Both the position numbers and the translations under genes were made by a program. The notes beneath the pieces are model-generated. The model saw only the letters and a list, made by a program, of their open reading frames with translations, was not told the DNA's origin and made no database searches. This document shows, piece by piece, positions 33,684 to 48,600 of a stretch of DNA of 64,000 bases. The DNA comes from Blastomussa wellsi. Lineage: Eukaryota; Cnidaria; Anthozoa; Scleractinia; Plerogyridae. The stretch is from contig OX393564.1 in NCBI GenBank assembly GCA_947652115.1, positions 9,376,493-9,440,492 on the forward strand. Reading direction: 5' to 3'. The stretch's first letter is position 1; each line of letters opens with the position of its first letter.

Positions 33684-36600
33684 TCACGCCGGATGAGTAA
33701 GATATCGTTTTCTTCTTGCTAGGAAACTGATGAGGAAGTCGAAAAACTCGCAAATGGTTATTACACTGCATCCAAGAAACAGCCCCATGTTACCTCCAAT
33801 CTCACCTAGGGAACCAAAGAAAACAGTTAGTCCACATAATTAACTAAAAATGATTCGCCGAAGGCAAGTGAATGCTTACCGACAGTATACATGCGATTTA
33901 AGGTGAATATTTTAGCAAATTTTGTAAAATTCGCAGCCACGCTTAACCAGCGTGTTGTGATTAACATAACAAAGGGCTTCAAGGAGGGCCCTCGACGAAA
34001 CTGCGAATTGAACTGAAATTGCGAATTTTACGAAAATTACTTAAATCGCGAAAAAAAAATAGTAAAATCCGCAATTTTCCTAAGGCCTTCAAGTAAAATT
34101 TGTAAATATTGCAATTGCGTTCAGTCCTGGACATAAGTGAATATTCAATGAACCTTAAACGAAAATTTTTTGGAGTAAATTTCAGCAGTGAACTGGACGC
34201 CATACAAATCAATTTACACCTCGATCAGTTTCTTCGTTTAAGATGAACACTACGAAGAAGGCGTTCTTCACGTATTTTTGTTTAATCATTTAATCGTTGC
34301 TGAGCAATTGTACTTTTCGACTCGAAATGAGTAGCTCCGACTAAATTTCGGTTACTCGATCTGAGGCAGTTGATCGTGAGTGATGATCCATGAATTGAAA
34401 CCACTATCAGTATGACTTTTAAATGCTTCTAGTACTATTTCTTGAATAAAAAGGAGTTTATCCAAGGCCTTTTTAGTCAATTTAAATAATTTCTTTCTTC
34501 CAACTGCACTGAATCGTATTTTTGCTGGCCCACCGAGATCTTAGCAAATGAAAGTAGATACGATCACCTAACATAGAGGTTCTATCATAAGCTGGTTGCT
34601 GTTCCTGCATCTCATAACTCAGTGACTTGAATCCCACTTGAAGAAACACGAGATTATCCCTGAGGAGAATGAACACATTTATGATCAATGTGACACTCTT
34701 TTCAAGTGATTTTGCCGGTATTATTGGTAGGACATAATTTCGTTTCTTGATGCTTTTCACCTTGCGTTTCCGCTTACTTTAGCGTTGTTCACACGTTGTT
34801 CACGGTGGAAAAACAATCTCAAATCCCAGCGCAAGATATCTGCTGAAATATGCGGATCCGTTGCATTTGCGGGCCTGCACTTCTCGAGTGTTAACTAAGC
34901 GTAACAGATTCCATTGAGGCTTGTGCGGCTCAGTGACCTTTAGAGCTATGCCGGCTGGGACCTTGGTTCCTGGTAGGTTCAACCATACCGGATAGGCCAA
35001 GAGGTAGAGCCCAGACAAAGAATGACCCGCCCGTTCCTGTCGGCAGTAGGTTGGACAAGGGGCTAATCAAGCCCTCTCATAAAGCAAACAGATTACGGAA
35101 ACCTTCATTTCTTGGTTCGGGAGTAGCACAACGACTTGCCGAACTCCAGAAAATGAATACATCATTTGGGATGACGGCGATATGACGGGTGCACGCCCAA
35201 TCCGAAAGGAAGCATGTACTCTGACAAAGTCATTTGTTAACCCCACGACGACGCTACGTATAGGAAACTGGAATGTCAGGCCGATGTATAGTGTGGGAAG
35301 GACAACACAAGTAGTTAGGGATATGAGAAGATATACCGTGGGCGCGTTGGGCATTAGTGAATGCTGGTCAGGTTCTGGACGACTTAAGACACAGACGGGT
35401 GTATTTCATTTTGTATCCGGGAAGAGATGACAACATACATCAAAGTGGCGTTGCACTTGTGTTGACCAAAAAAGCGGCTGGTTGCTTAGAGCGTTGAATG
35501 CCAGTTAGTGATAGAATTATGACAGCACGATTCACATCAAGATTCATAAACACAAAAGTGGTTCAAGTGTATGCACGAACGAACGATGCAGACGAGGAAA
35601 CAAAAGATGGCTTTTACGATGTGCTACAGAAGGTCACCGATGAGATTGCGGGGTATGGCATGATCATGATGAGGGGTGAGTGGTACGCCAAGATTGGGGC
35701 TAAACAGGAAGGCAAGGATGGTGTGGTGGGTCAACACAGGCTTGGAGATGAGCGGTGAGAAAAAAGGCGTTCGTTTCGTCTCTTTTTGTGCAGCTAAAAG
35801 CTCTGCTATTTTATCAACAATGTTTACACATGGACTGCTCCTATAATAAAACCATAAACCAAATCTTTCATGTGACAGTGAACGGCAAATTCAGAAGATC
35901 AGTGAGAGATACAAGGTCCTACAGAGGTGCAGATATTGGAAGCGATCATAACCAACTGTGCGGCTTCGTTTGCGTGGCATAAGTAAGGATTAAACCAATG
36001 TCAGGAGATATGACACTGGCAAATTGACAATACCGGAAGTAAGACAGTAGTTTCCGATCAAGTTGAGGAACAGATTTAGCTACCTAGCTGACGAAAGTAT
36101 AGATGACAGCGAGAAAACCATAGAGGCCCAATGGACTAGTGTAAAAACAGCTGGAGAAGTCTTAGGATTCAGGATAAAGAAGACTAAGCCCTTGATAAGC
36201 GCTGAAAGCTTGAGGAAAATCGATGAAAGAAGATCTTGCAAAGCCAAAGTGGATTCAACCAGGTCAGAAATATTGAAAGCAGCATATAGAGAGCAATATC
36301 AAGTTAAATACAAAGAAATATAAAAGCAACTGAGGAGAGATAAAAGAATTTGGGTCGACCAGACCGCCAGTGACGCTGAGAAAGTAGCCAAAACAGGTAA
36401 TATGAAGGTGGTGTTTGATGCTAAAAGGCAACTTTGTATCAAACCAAACCATAGAACAGACACAGTGAAGAGTAAAGAAGGAAGTAAGAGGAAGATGTAA
36501 GGAAGAGATGGAAGGAACGCTTCGCTGAAGTTCTGAATAGACCTGCTCCTGCAGGTACAGCAGCTGTGAATGAAAATTGGAAGTGGGTCCAGTTACACAT

Positions 36601-39600
36601 ACAGAGGTCAGGGAAGCCATCGAATGAAGAAAGGAAAAGTCAGTGGAGTTGATGGCTTGACAACTTAGCTGATGAAGGCAGATTTAGAAACTACAGTAAC
36701 TGTATTGTGCGAATTGTTTTCTAATATCTGAAAAACGGAAGAGTACCAAATGACTGGAGATGTGGGTTGATCATTCGCCTCCCCAAGATAGGCAATCTCA
36801 TGGAATGCGGAAATTGGCGAGGAATAACACTGATATCTGTGGCTGCGAAAATACTGGGCAAAGTGATTATCACAAGAATTAAGGATTCTGTTGGTACCAG
36901 GCTTCGACAAGAGCAGGCGGGTTTTAATAGAGAAAGAGGGACCATTGAACAGATATCTATATTGAGAAATGTCACCGAGCAAGTAATCGAGTGGAATGCC
37001 AGCTTGAATGTTTGTTTTGTGTATTTTGAGAAAACGCTTGACAGCATTGACGGAGATACTTTGTGGCGGATAATGGAAGGATACGGTATTCCATCAAAAT
37101 GATTCGATGGTAAAGGCAATATATGAACAGAGCAAATGAGCTGTTGTTGATGGATCCGGATGTCACGACTAGTTTGATGTGAAGACAGGGGTGAAACAGG
37201 GCTTTTGTATGTCTGGATTTCTCTTCTCGTGATTGATTGGGTTTTGAGGACGACTGGCAAGTGGCAAGTGGGATAAGATGGTAATTTAGGAAAAAGTAAG
37301 AGGATTTAGACTTTGCCGATGATATCGCCATGGTTGCAAGTAGGAAATTGGACATGCAGTCAAAGGTTGAAAACCTTAATACAAACGGGAAGAAAACCGA
37401 GCTATGCCGGAAAGACAGCGGTGATGAAATGGAATGTTAATTTTGGGACAAAAATCAAACTAGAAGGGAGATATATTGAACAAGTAGAGAACTTTGTATA
37501 CCTTGGTGCAACAGTCACAACAACCGGTGGCGCAGAAGAAGACATAAAAGCAAGGCTAGGAAAAGCACAAGCCGCCTTCAGCAACCTAAAAAACATCTGG
37601 AGAAGCAGTCAACAAAGTATAAACACCAAGTTAAGGATCTTTAAATCCAGTGTACTGGCTGTACTTCTATGTGGGCGAGAAACATGGCGAATGATTAAAA
37701 GCGATGAGGTCAAGCTCAATGTCTTCTTGCACAAGTGCCTGGGACGCATTCTGAAGATTTACTGACCAATGAATGTGTCAAATGAAGAGATAAGATCAAA
37801 GACGAATATGGAAGAAATCACGCAGCATATAAAGCGCTGGCAGTTCATTGGCCATGTACTGAGGAAGAATGTAAATGAACACCCTAAAGTAGCACTAGCA
37901 TGGACCCCGGAAGGAGGAGGAAGAAGAGGAAGAAGAGGAAGGCCAAGGGAAACTTGGAGACGAACTGTAGAGAGGGAAATGGGGGAAATTGGATTCAAAG
38001 GCTGGCAGGATGCTGGTACATGTGCTAAAAACCGTGACACTTGGCGAGCGAGAACGCAAGGCCCTATTTCCCTTGTGAGAAAAAGGAACTGATGATGATG
38101 ATGAATATATTTTTAATCAAAAATTCCACCCAACTCCCATGAAAGTGCAACACGAGTTCAGAGGGTACCAGAATTTTGGCAAATGAACGTGAAATAGCTT
38201 TCTTTTACAAACCAATGAGTGCGTAAATGTGACACTCCACAGGACTTTGATGCAAAAGGTGAAAGCACGCTCACAACACGCTTCCACTTGAAAACAAAAG
38301 AATCCCTTTTAGCACGCTTAAGGCGTGCTACGAAGTCTATCTCCATTGTTTTTTGCAACACGCTAAACACAAGAAGTGCGTGAGATATCGAACAATGAAG
38401 CGTGACAAATCGAACAATAAAGCGCATCATGTGTGGAAAACAAAGCTGTGTGCCATAAAACACAACACGCTCAACGTGTTAGTAACGCACACGAAGTGCG
38501 TTACGTCACAAGGCATCCTGAACACACATTCACATTCCATAATAGTTTTCTATTCCCTAAACTTGCTCACGTGGTCTATTAAGATTATTCTGTCCTATTA
38601 TTCTCTCGATAAGGGAGAATAACAATTATTATAATTGTTGAGTCCAGTTAACCATATTAGATCATATTAGCCACTCAGTGAAGACTGGAGCGCATAAAAA
38701 GAACTACATAGACTAATAGTTTATTATATCATTCTACAACGGTATTTTTTCGTATATTTCCAGGAGTATTAACCTGTGCTTTTATTTGACGTGAGTGACC
38801 GAATTTAAGCATATTCGTGTGTCAAATTGTTAAGTGTGCTAATGATCCCAGGCTAAGTCTGCTCAAGCCACGCACGCGAAGCGTGCTATGCACAAGCTAT
38901 GCACAATTCCACGCTAACTGTGCTCAAAGCACGCTAAGCGTGAGATCGAACACACTACGGAAACAAAAAGTTTAGCGTGTCAACTACCCAGTGTGTCGTC
39001 CTTTCTGCTAAATATGCACATGTTCGTGACTCTTGGACACACTAAGCGTGTTGTGTTCGCGTTTTGTGAGTGCTTTCACCTTTTGCATCAAAGTCATGTG
39101 GAGGGTTACAAATACCTATTAATTTTCATAGCCAAGATGATTTGTTAGCTAATGTTATCATTTTAAAACTACTTTTTTACAAATAAAAGAAATGTTTACC
39201 TTTGGTACTGCACATGATCATAGTAACCATTGGATACCAGTTCGTTAGCGGTACCAGCATCCGGGAACTTTGAATAAGACACTTCCGTATTGTATTTAGT
39301 TTGAAAGCAGGGCACTTGACAGTCACAGACTTTATCATCAAGAGATACTATATAGAAAATACATTTGAATCAGTTACCTCTTCAGCTAAAATTTATTTAC
39401 AACCTAAAAGCAATGTTAACCTCTCACACCTACACACCGCCAACAAATGGAGAAAGTGTGTAAACCACATTTCAATGGGTCTGTCTTTACAAGATCTATT
39501 TCCTGTAATATGTGTTTCTTAACATACCCGGAAATGCTCGCTACAGATTTTGGAATGAGTTACAACATAAAAAGAAAATAGCCAACGTTGAAGTTGTGTT

Positions 39601-42600
39601 ATCAGCCGAACCTAGCCGCCTATGGCTGAAGCCCATAACATAAACCAAAAATAGGCACCAAAACTAGGAATTTTCGATATCTCGAGACAATGTATCGGTG
39701 TTTGCAATCAAAACTGGAATAGGGCAAAGATGAACATAAGAAATCCTGGTCAGTACTAAAGAAGAACCGAATAGCAAGAGAGTATAAGGAGCTGAAGACT
39801 ATATCTCAAAACTAAAGGATGTTATATCGAGGAGATGGAACATGATAAAGTTATCAAGCTGAAAATTTACTATTATCTATTATCATCAATATACTCGGCC
39901 ACACTCCGCGGGCCGCAAATGACCATTAACGGCCCTGTAGCTGATTGGTTCACGCTCCATCATCCGATAAATTTCAACCAATCAGGTTGTTACGGACAGT
40001 TTTCCCGCGCTCCCACCGTACCCCGCTTGTGCAAGTCACGTGCCAGTGACGTGCTCGATTCCATGTGCTTTTCGCAGTTTGTGCGTTTTCTGAATGCAGT
40101 TCAATGAAGCTGAAGTGGGTTTGTTATTCTTTATTCATCGATGTAACCATTAGAGGCCTGAAGGCGCCCAAAAATATGTAAGCCTGCTCTTATTTTCGAT
40201 TTGATCGCTTATTTTATTTGTGTCGCTTTCATTTGTAATTCGGTATTTCTTTCGTTTTGAGTCGCAAGCCTGCATTTTGTAATTTCAGCTGTACCGTCAA
40301 ATTCTACCTTTGTGGTCGAGTTTAAGCAGATTAAAAGTCTTCAGTGCCAAATGGTTTGTCCTCTGGCTTTGTACGATAAGGTTTTGTTCAGCCTTTTGAC
40401 GCGGGAAAACCATTTGAGGCGTATACGAGCAAACAGCAAGGCTGGGCATGCTTTGAAGTTCAGTTTCACGCTAAGCGAATAGTTTTCAGAGACAAAATCA
40501 GTCTAGCAGTAGCAGCAATGGGAAAATACAGACAAAAAAAGTCGGATTTACTCTGGAAGACAGGTTAGAAGCAAAAGCGCAATATCTGGAAGAAACAAAG
40601 AAAGCAAGTTCTTGTCGTCTTTACGAGAAGCGAAATATCGTTCAGTTGATTCCTGCAGTCGAGCAAAATTAGCTCGGCTAAAGTACTGCGGGAATTTTAA
40701 ACCGAAGGTCAACTGGAAAATGTAAGTTCGTTAAATATTATGATTATCTATAAGTTCTTAACTCATTGGCGATTATTTTCAGAGACATCGTAGCTATATC
40801 CGGAAGGTTCTGCACCTGTTCAAAACATGGCGGTCCGGCTTTTACATTTATAACATTTTCAGCGCGAAGTAAGTTCTTACTAAAACGTCATTTTATTCCC
40901 TTATTGTTACTTATCAAGATCATGACACTGCAGTCACATATGAATCTAGTAAATGTTATAGCTCACCACAAATGGAACATGGTTACTCACTTGATACACG
41001 GAAAGAGCAGCGATTATCTTCCACTGTAACACATGTTGGGATCCCGAGAGTACCGGCTCAACATGAAAGCAAAGATACTTAGTTAAGGAAAAATTATACA
41101 ATGCTTAATAATATTCTGTGATCTGTTATATTCCCATAGAATTTTGAGATTAATATGTCTCAAAACTGTCCGTTCTCCTCTTTTTTAAAACATTGCCAAG
41201 TTTTCCCCTATTTTGTTCTCAAACGAGCTACGTCACGGTTTGTGCATTTTCAAAAATTTACCTAAATTGTTCAAATCCGTCATTCGTAATCCGTCTCAAT
41301 CTTCTTTCTTCCAGCGATAAGTTACATCAAACTGCAAAATTGCTGTGTCCAGAACCAGTATTTTGGTGTGTGTGTGTTGTTCTGGAGTTTATTGTAAACG
41401 GCTTCCAGCGATAAGGGAAACAAATTGCAAACTTGCTGTGTCCAAGAATTCACATGCCAATATTGAGGCCAAAGCAAGGTTCACTGATTTGGTTGAACAC
41501 GAACTCCAAAACTTAAAAAGCGTGAAAGTAATTTTCGGGTTAGAAGTAAAGTTTTCAAGAGAAAGAAACGATGAAACGCAACACATGAAACATTATTTTA
41601 AAGAAAAAGAATCGCACGTTTTTAACAGGGATGATGAAGAACTGATAAAACAAAAATACGATGAATTCATGGAGTGTGACCCCAACCAAGCGAGCGGATG
41701 TGTGCCAGAATTAATGAAGAAATATCTGCACAAGTATATACGCCAATATGGCTGCCGCAAATTATACATCCGCTGTTTTGCAAATGTTTTACGGTCCAAT
41801 AACGAGGCAGAAAAACAGAAACCTACGTCAACCATTACAGCCACAACTGGTTGTATTATATGACGGGTTTCTATTATCACAAAATAATGTATCCGAAGGA
41901 AATCCAAACAACAAAGATTTATTAGTGTTTGCAAGAGAAAGTAAAGCAAGGTTCACTGATTTGGTTGAACACGAACTCCAAAACTTAAAAAGCGTGAAAG
42001 TAATTTTCGGGTTAGAAGTAAAGTTTTCAAGAGAAAGAAACGATGAAAAGCAACACATGAAACATTATTTTAAAGAAAAAGAATCGCACGTTTTTAACAG
42101 GGATGATGAAGAACTGATAAAACAAAAATACGATGAATTCATTTAAAGAACAAAGGGAGAAATAGAAAACTGTTCTGTGGAGGGATCAGGATGGGAAGTT
42201 GAAATGATAAAGACTGCGTTCGTGAATGTCGCACGCTATCAACCGCTGCGCGGAGGAACTTATTTGCCTCTTCCGGCCAATCTGGCAAAAAAGAAGGCCA
42301 GCGTGCTAAACAGGGACAATGAATATTTGAAGTGGGCACTCGGAGCTGCTTTATTCCCTCCAAAAGATGGAAAGAACCCACAAAGACCAAGCAAATATCC
42401 GGTTAACGATGGTATCAACTACAATGGCATCGATTTCCCAACACCGGTGAAACAGATAGACAAGCTTGAGGCGCAAAACAAAGGCCTCGCAATAAATGTC
42501 TTTGGCTGGGAAAACAACTGTGTGATAGTACACCGGATAAGCAGAAAAGAAGCGAATGTGCCGCGGATAAGCCTGATGCTAATAGAGTCAGGGGAAAAAC

Positions 42601-45600
42601 AACACTATTGTTATGTAAAACGGGTGAGCGCTTTGCTGTTTGACAAGGCAATAAATAATAAAACTTTATATTGCATGATGTGCTTATCACGTTTCACACG
42701 AGCGGAGTTGCTCGAGAACCACAAAGAATACTGCAACGGCGTGAATGGCAGGCCGACAAAGATCGAGATGCCGGAAGAGGGGAAAACACCCTTTTTTCCA
42801 AAATCATCACAAACAGATGAAGGTTGCAATAAGTGATATACGCCGACTTTGAGGCATTGGTCAGAAAGATTCCTGGCTGCGTGCGTGGGCCAGAGAGCAA
42901 GCAAAAAAGCTACACGGAGAAGACCAAATGGCACCAAGCAGGCGGGTATTCTTAAATGGTTGTGACAAGTAACAGGGTAAAAAGTTTACAGGGGCGAAAA
43001 TGCGGTGGGAACGTTTCTAAGTGACATTCTGCAGGAGGAGGTTTCAATAAGAGAAAGCTCGGCCGAACCCAAGCCGATTTTTATGACGGCAGAAGACTGG
43101 GAAAATTTTAATGAAGGAGCTGATTGCCATATTTGTAACAAAAGTTTGATAAAAGACCAATTCTTGGACTCATTACCTGTTTGGAACAAAACAAAGGACC
43201 AATATTTGGGCCAAAGTTACAAAAATGTTTTTGTTTTGCACAGACAAAAGTGGATTTTCTTTGTCTGAAAAGATTGTCAGAAAACGAGCACAAAGAAGCG
43301 GCAAAAAAATCAGGAAAACTCTTTATTCTGCGCAAAGACTTTGCTTCAGAAAAACTACAGAGAAGCGGTAAAAGACCACTGCCATATAACGGGCAGGTTC
43401 CGCGGCGCCGCGCACAATGCATGCAATTTGAAACTGCGAATAAACCCCAAGACGGCACCCATTCCAGTTGTATTTCACAACCTGAGTGGCTACGACGCGC
43501 ACCACCTTATGGAAGTGATGTCACAGCAGCAGAAAGAAGTGAAAAGCATCGCCAACAACATGGAAAAGTACATCACATTTTCAGTTGGGAATCTGCATTT
43601 CATTGACAGCTTGAACTTTTTGTAAGGAAGCCTCGATTCGCTTGTAAATGCAACCCCATAGGAGTCATTAAAAATAACATCAAACATTTCAGAAGGCAGC
43701 GAACTACTTTACAAAAAGGGTATTTACCCTTACGAGTGCATGGGCTCATGGGAGAGATTCAGCGAGACGAGTCTGCGGACAAAGACAAGTTTTACAGCAA
43801 ACTGAATGACGAGCACAAAACAGACGAGGAGTACGCTCACGTGCAAATGGTCTGGGGGGCTTTCGGATGCAAAACTCTGGGCGACTATCACGATCTTTAC
43901 GTGAAAACCGATGTCGCCCTGCTGGCTGATGTATTCGAGAACTTCCGAAACCTATGGCCTGAGCTGGAACGCGCTCTTGAAAAAGACGGGAGTCGAGCTG
44001 GAGTTACTCACAGACCTTGAAATGCATCTCTTCGTGCAAAGAGGAATGCGTGGTGGAATCTCGATGGTAAGCGAGAGGTACGCCAAGGCAAACAACCCCT
44101 TGCTGCCTGACTACGACCACAGCAAACCGCAAAAGAGATTTCAAATGGAAACGCGTTATGCCCACAGAGCAGGAGATCCTCAAGAAAAAAGAGAACGCAA
44201 AAGAATGGGTGGATTCTCGAGGCTGATCTTGAATATCCCGCAGAACTGCACGAGGAACATAACAGCTATCCCATGGCACCGGAGAAAAAAGTCGTGAAAA
44301 AGGAATGGATGTCGGACTACCAAAAGAATTTAATGAAAGACCACCCCACCCTCGAAGAGAGAAACAACTATGTCGTGCTTTACAGAAACCTTCAGTTTTA
44401 TCTGAAGCAGGACATGAAACTGAAACGCGTGCACAGGGTGCTCGAGTTGGAACAAGAATGCTGGATGGAGCCGTACATCAGGATGAATACTGGGTTCAGA
44501 AAAAACGCAAGGACTTTCAAAAGAACTTTTACAAGCTCATGAACAACTCAGTTTTCGGCAAAACCATCGAAAACCTGTTCAACCGTGTTAAAATAAAAAT
44601 CGTGCGCAGCGACGAGGAAAACAAAATAAGAAAATTGGAGTCCAACCCTTTTTACTCACGGTTTTTCGAATTTACAAACAACATGTCGGGGATCCACATG
44701 CATAAAAGTAAGCTGCTGCTGAATAAACCTGTGTAGACGGGCATGACGATCCTTGACAACAGCAAGATACTAATGTACGACTTTTTCTACAACAATCTGA
44801 AAAAGCAATACGACCCAAAGTGCGAGCTCTTGTACACAGACACCGAAAGCCTTCTGGTTGAGATAGAAACGGATGACGTCTACACAGACATCGAAAGAAA
44901 CAAATTTCTTTATGATACGAGCGATTACCAGGAGGAGCATCCAATCCCTCAAACGCCAACAAAAAGGCCTTGGACAAGATGAAAGATGAATGTGCCGGAA
45001 CGCCGATAGCAGAGTACGTGTGTCTGAGGCCGAAAATGTACTCGATTCTGAGGGCGGACGAAAAAAACATAAAAAAAGCGAGGGGCGTAAAAAAGTGCGT
45101 TGTCAAGAAACAAATAATGCATGAACAGTACAAGGTAACGCTTTCAGGTGCGAAACAGTTCTTGCACGGAATGAACATTCTTCGAAGTGACGGGCATGAG
45201 ATCTATGGCATGCACGTAAACAAGATTTCGCTGTCGGCGTTTGATTCACAACGGCAGATAGCAGACGACGGGATCCATACAAATGCTTACGGGTACTCAA
45301 GGCCTTCAGATGTTGAAATAGAGTTGCTCGGGGGGTTAGAAGCTGAAATAGAAGCTTTATTGGCAGATGTTGATTTGTCAGCATTTTGTTAGAGTTGCTC
45401 GGGGGGGCACCTGTGTGTTTTGAGGGACAACCAGCAGCTCTTCACGCACAAAGCCGCGCTTGGGCCCATCGTGCAATAGTAGAGAACGAGTTGATTTGGT
45501 TTGGTAAAAGATCTTTCAATGTCTTAAACTTTCAACGACCAGATTGGATCTGTGGCTCTCTTCTTTCCCCCACCTTCCAACTCTCCCTGATAGTATAGGT

Positions 45601-48600
45601 AACGAACTTCGACAAGAGAGGGGAGGATTTCTTCGCTCTTTCCAACAGGCCTTCTATAAGGTATTAATGGTTTGGAATAAACATATTTTTCTTATATAGC
45701 TTCTGTTGGTTTCTTGCCGATAATGCTTGTTACCACCTTTTTACATAGCGGCAACAACTTCAGGAAGTCTTTTCACCCACGCAGTTGATCGCTGGCCCTC
45801 AGGGAGTCGCATTTTCACGGCGTACTGGTGCCCGAAGAAGCGCTCGGCAAGGGTGCGGTTGAAACGTTGAACAATGGCCTGGTCACGGTTAATGTCAACG
45901 CGCCCGCGCCGGATAAAGGTTTTGTGATTTGCCATGTCTTTTGTAACGGCGCCCATGAATTCGCACCCGGGGTCAACTTTCAGCAGTTGAGACCATTTGA
46001 GAGGCGCGCGCTTGAATATCTTCTAAAAGGCCTGGGCGACCTCATCAGAATTTTTCGAAGTCAAGGGTTCTTCCTCTTTGTAGCGGCTGGCCACGTCGAC
46101 AACGGTCAGCGCGTATTTGAAAACTTTACGCCCGCTTGTTGTAGGACATGTTGGTTATAGAGAAGTGAAAAAAATATTTAATTGAAATTATTCCTCGCCT
46201 TCTTCTTCCTCAAATACTTCTTTGAAATGATCAGGATTTTTGGTAATTCAAAAGATAGTCTTAAGGCAATTGTACGTGAACGTCTCCCAAATTAACCAAT
46301 GCCTGAAACGGCTGCGATGCTTGTCGCAAACTGTTGGAAGTCTGGTACTTTCCACATTTTGTTATACAACATCATAAAATAAATTCAAATGAATTTCACC
46401 TCTGGCTAATCCATCGGTGAATGCCTTTTTTGGGCTGCGGTATTCTTGATGGCTGCGGATAGCTTGCATCCCCTGAGGCCCGGGTTCCGGTGCAGTAGCC
46501 GGTTGCTTTCCTAAAAAGGCTTTTATGTCTTCACGCTTGACATAAGTCGTAACAAGCATAGCGCCAATTCCAATGATAGAGATCCATTGGGTTGAGACCA
46601 TTTGAAACTTTGGAATCAGCTGCAGCGGGCTCTGGTGCGGTCTCTGGAACCGGCTCAGGAGCAGGCGCAGATTTTTTTCCTTCTCTCTTGCAATTATGGC
46701 AGAAGCCTCGAGAAAGCTTATTTCTGTGCTTCGAGGGCCTGCCTTGTTTTCTCAGCTATGAGTTTACCAGCAGCAACTCGCTTGGGATTTTTTGCTGGCC
46801 TTGTGGTTGGAGTTGGGGTTTTCGCTTGCTGTGTGATATCGACTTGCGAATGTGCGCACTCAGGTTGTTCGGTCGACATTGTGCAAAGAAATTGTTGAGC
46901 AAATATAATAATGCAAAGTAATTATTCAATAGTTGGCGAGGAATGCTCAGTAATTTCTTTCGATTTTGCTTCGAACTTACTCTTCAAATGCTCATTAAAA
47001 TCAATGAGTTTTGTGGTGATCAGCGCCGTGTTGGCCAGAGCAAGGAAACGGCCGCACTTTAAAGCAATGTTGCCGGCCAGGTTGGATAGCTCTTTGTTGA
47101 TGATGTAGTCCTTTCTGAGTTCTTTTTGATAAGCATTGATGTCTTTGACGTCAACGGCCATTCCGACCGCTTTGGTCACAAGAAAAATGAAGCCGTCTAT
47201 CAAGCTGTCAGTTGTCTTTGAGCCCACGTATGTCTCGTATCGTTTGGTGTATTTCTCAGCATCTTTGTCGCTCAGGCGCTTCACCTTCTCGTGTGTTAAC
47301 TGCACCCCGATGGCCTCTTTGGCTTTTCCTGTCGACACCAGCTCGGCCAGCTGCTCACGAAGAGCTGGAATATCAGGCCCGGGCGCCGTTAAGCCTGCCA
47401 CAACACCTTCAGCTGGCCCGCTCGACGGCTCGGCTTCCAGCAGGTTCATAACTTCCGCGATTGCATGTTCTTCAGCCATTGTAATATGTTACAACTTTCA
47501 TTTTTTCAATTCAAAATAACTTAACCCTGTAGGGGTACCGAATCGAGAACTCGAGATAAGCGAACTTTTGCTCTTTCAGCTTTGAAATCAGACCTTTGTA
47601 CTCATCCTGGGAGAGTTCCCCGGCATAATCATCAAAGATTGCTTTCGTGGTCTTGGCCGCGGGGTGTAAAAGAGAACAATTGCCGCGACGTTCGTCCGCG
47701 GAAGGAGGCTGTTATGCTGGTCATCTTCTGTGCCAGCACCCAAACGCCGAGCTGAAAAGGCAAGATTTACCAGCTGACCTGTGCGCCCTTTCACATCTTT
47801 CGAGGCTGGACAGTCATCAAGGATTATGAGCGTTTTGGTGCCCTCGAAAACAAAGCTCACGAGCTTCAACCAACTTTCCACCTCGTGTTGCACGCATATT
47901 ATCACAAGCATTCGTGGATCGTCTACACCAATTCGGGGGTAGGTTTTGTTGTGCACGAATGTCGGGCAGATGCGCACGATGTAGTCGAACTTGCCACGAA
48001 AAGGGCCATAGATCTGGTCCACCACAAACCTTGATTTGCCTGAATTCGTCGGACCAACAATGAGAGCGTTGAACGGGATGTTGCTCGGGTTCATTTCTAT
48101 ATCAGTATTGCACATCATATAATTGCAGCTCCAATATGTTCATCTTCGAGTTACTGATAACAAAAACGTGGCAGTTCACATTGCCTAATCCACTGGCGTT
48201 CCTCTCGAGCTCAAGCTGGACCCCGTCTTTGGTGTTCACGAGGCGCGTGCCACTGCCGTGCAGCGACTTATCTGCCATTCAGCGCAAATCGATCAAAAGC
48301 CCGAACTTGTCATCGGTGTAGAACTTCGTCAGAGTCATGTGTGGCGTTTGTGTCTTGACAAAGACGTCCTTGCCTTCGATGCGGTTGTTGTACAGCATGT
48401 TGTGTGAGCCGTTCACCGTAACGCTGACTTTCGTCAGGTCAGGGTTGAGGTACTTTTCTGAATCCCTTGTGTCAGCGACATATGGCTCAACAAAGAGGAG
48501 AAGAATGCCTTTAAGGGACCTTCTCTGGGGATTGAGTCTGAGGTTAATCACACGATTTTCTGTATTTACAAGGAACTTTCAACACCCGTTTGGCAGAACG

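Noticed and set aside
34800..38105. Reading the LINE frames as exons of the channel gene
   Set aside because: The frames are on the opposite strand and carry clear endonuclease/reverse transcriptase motifs and a TGA-repeat tail.
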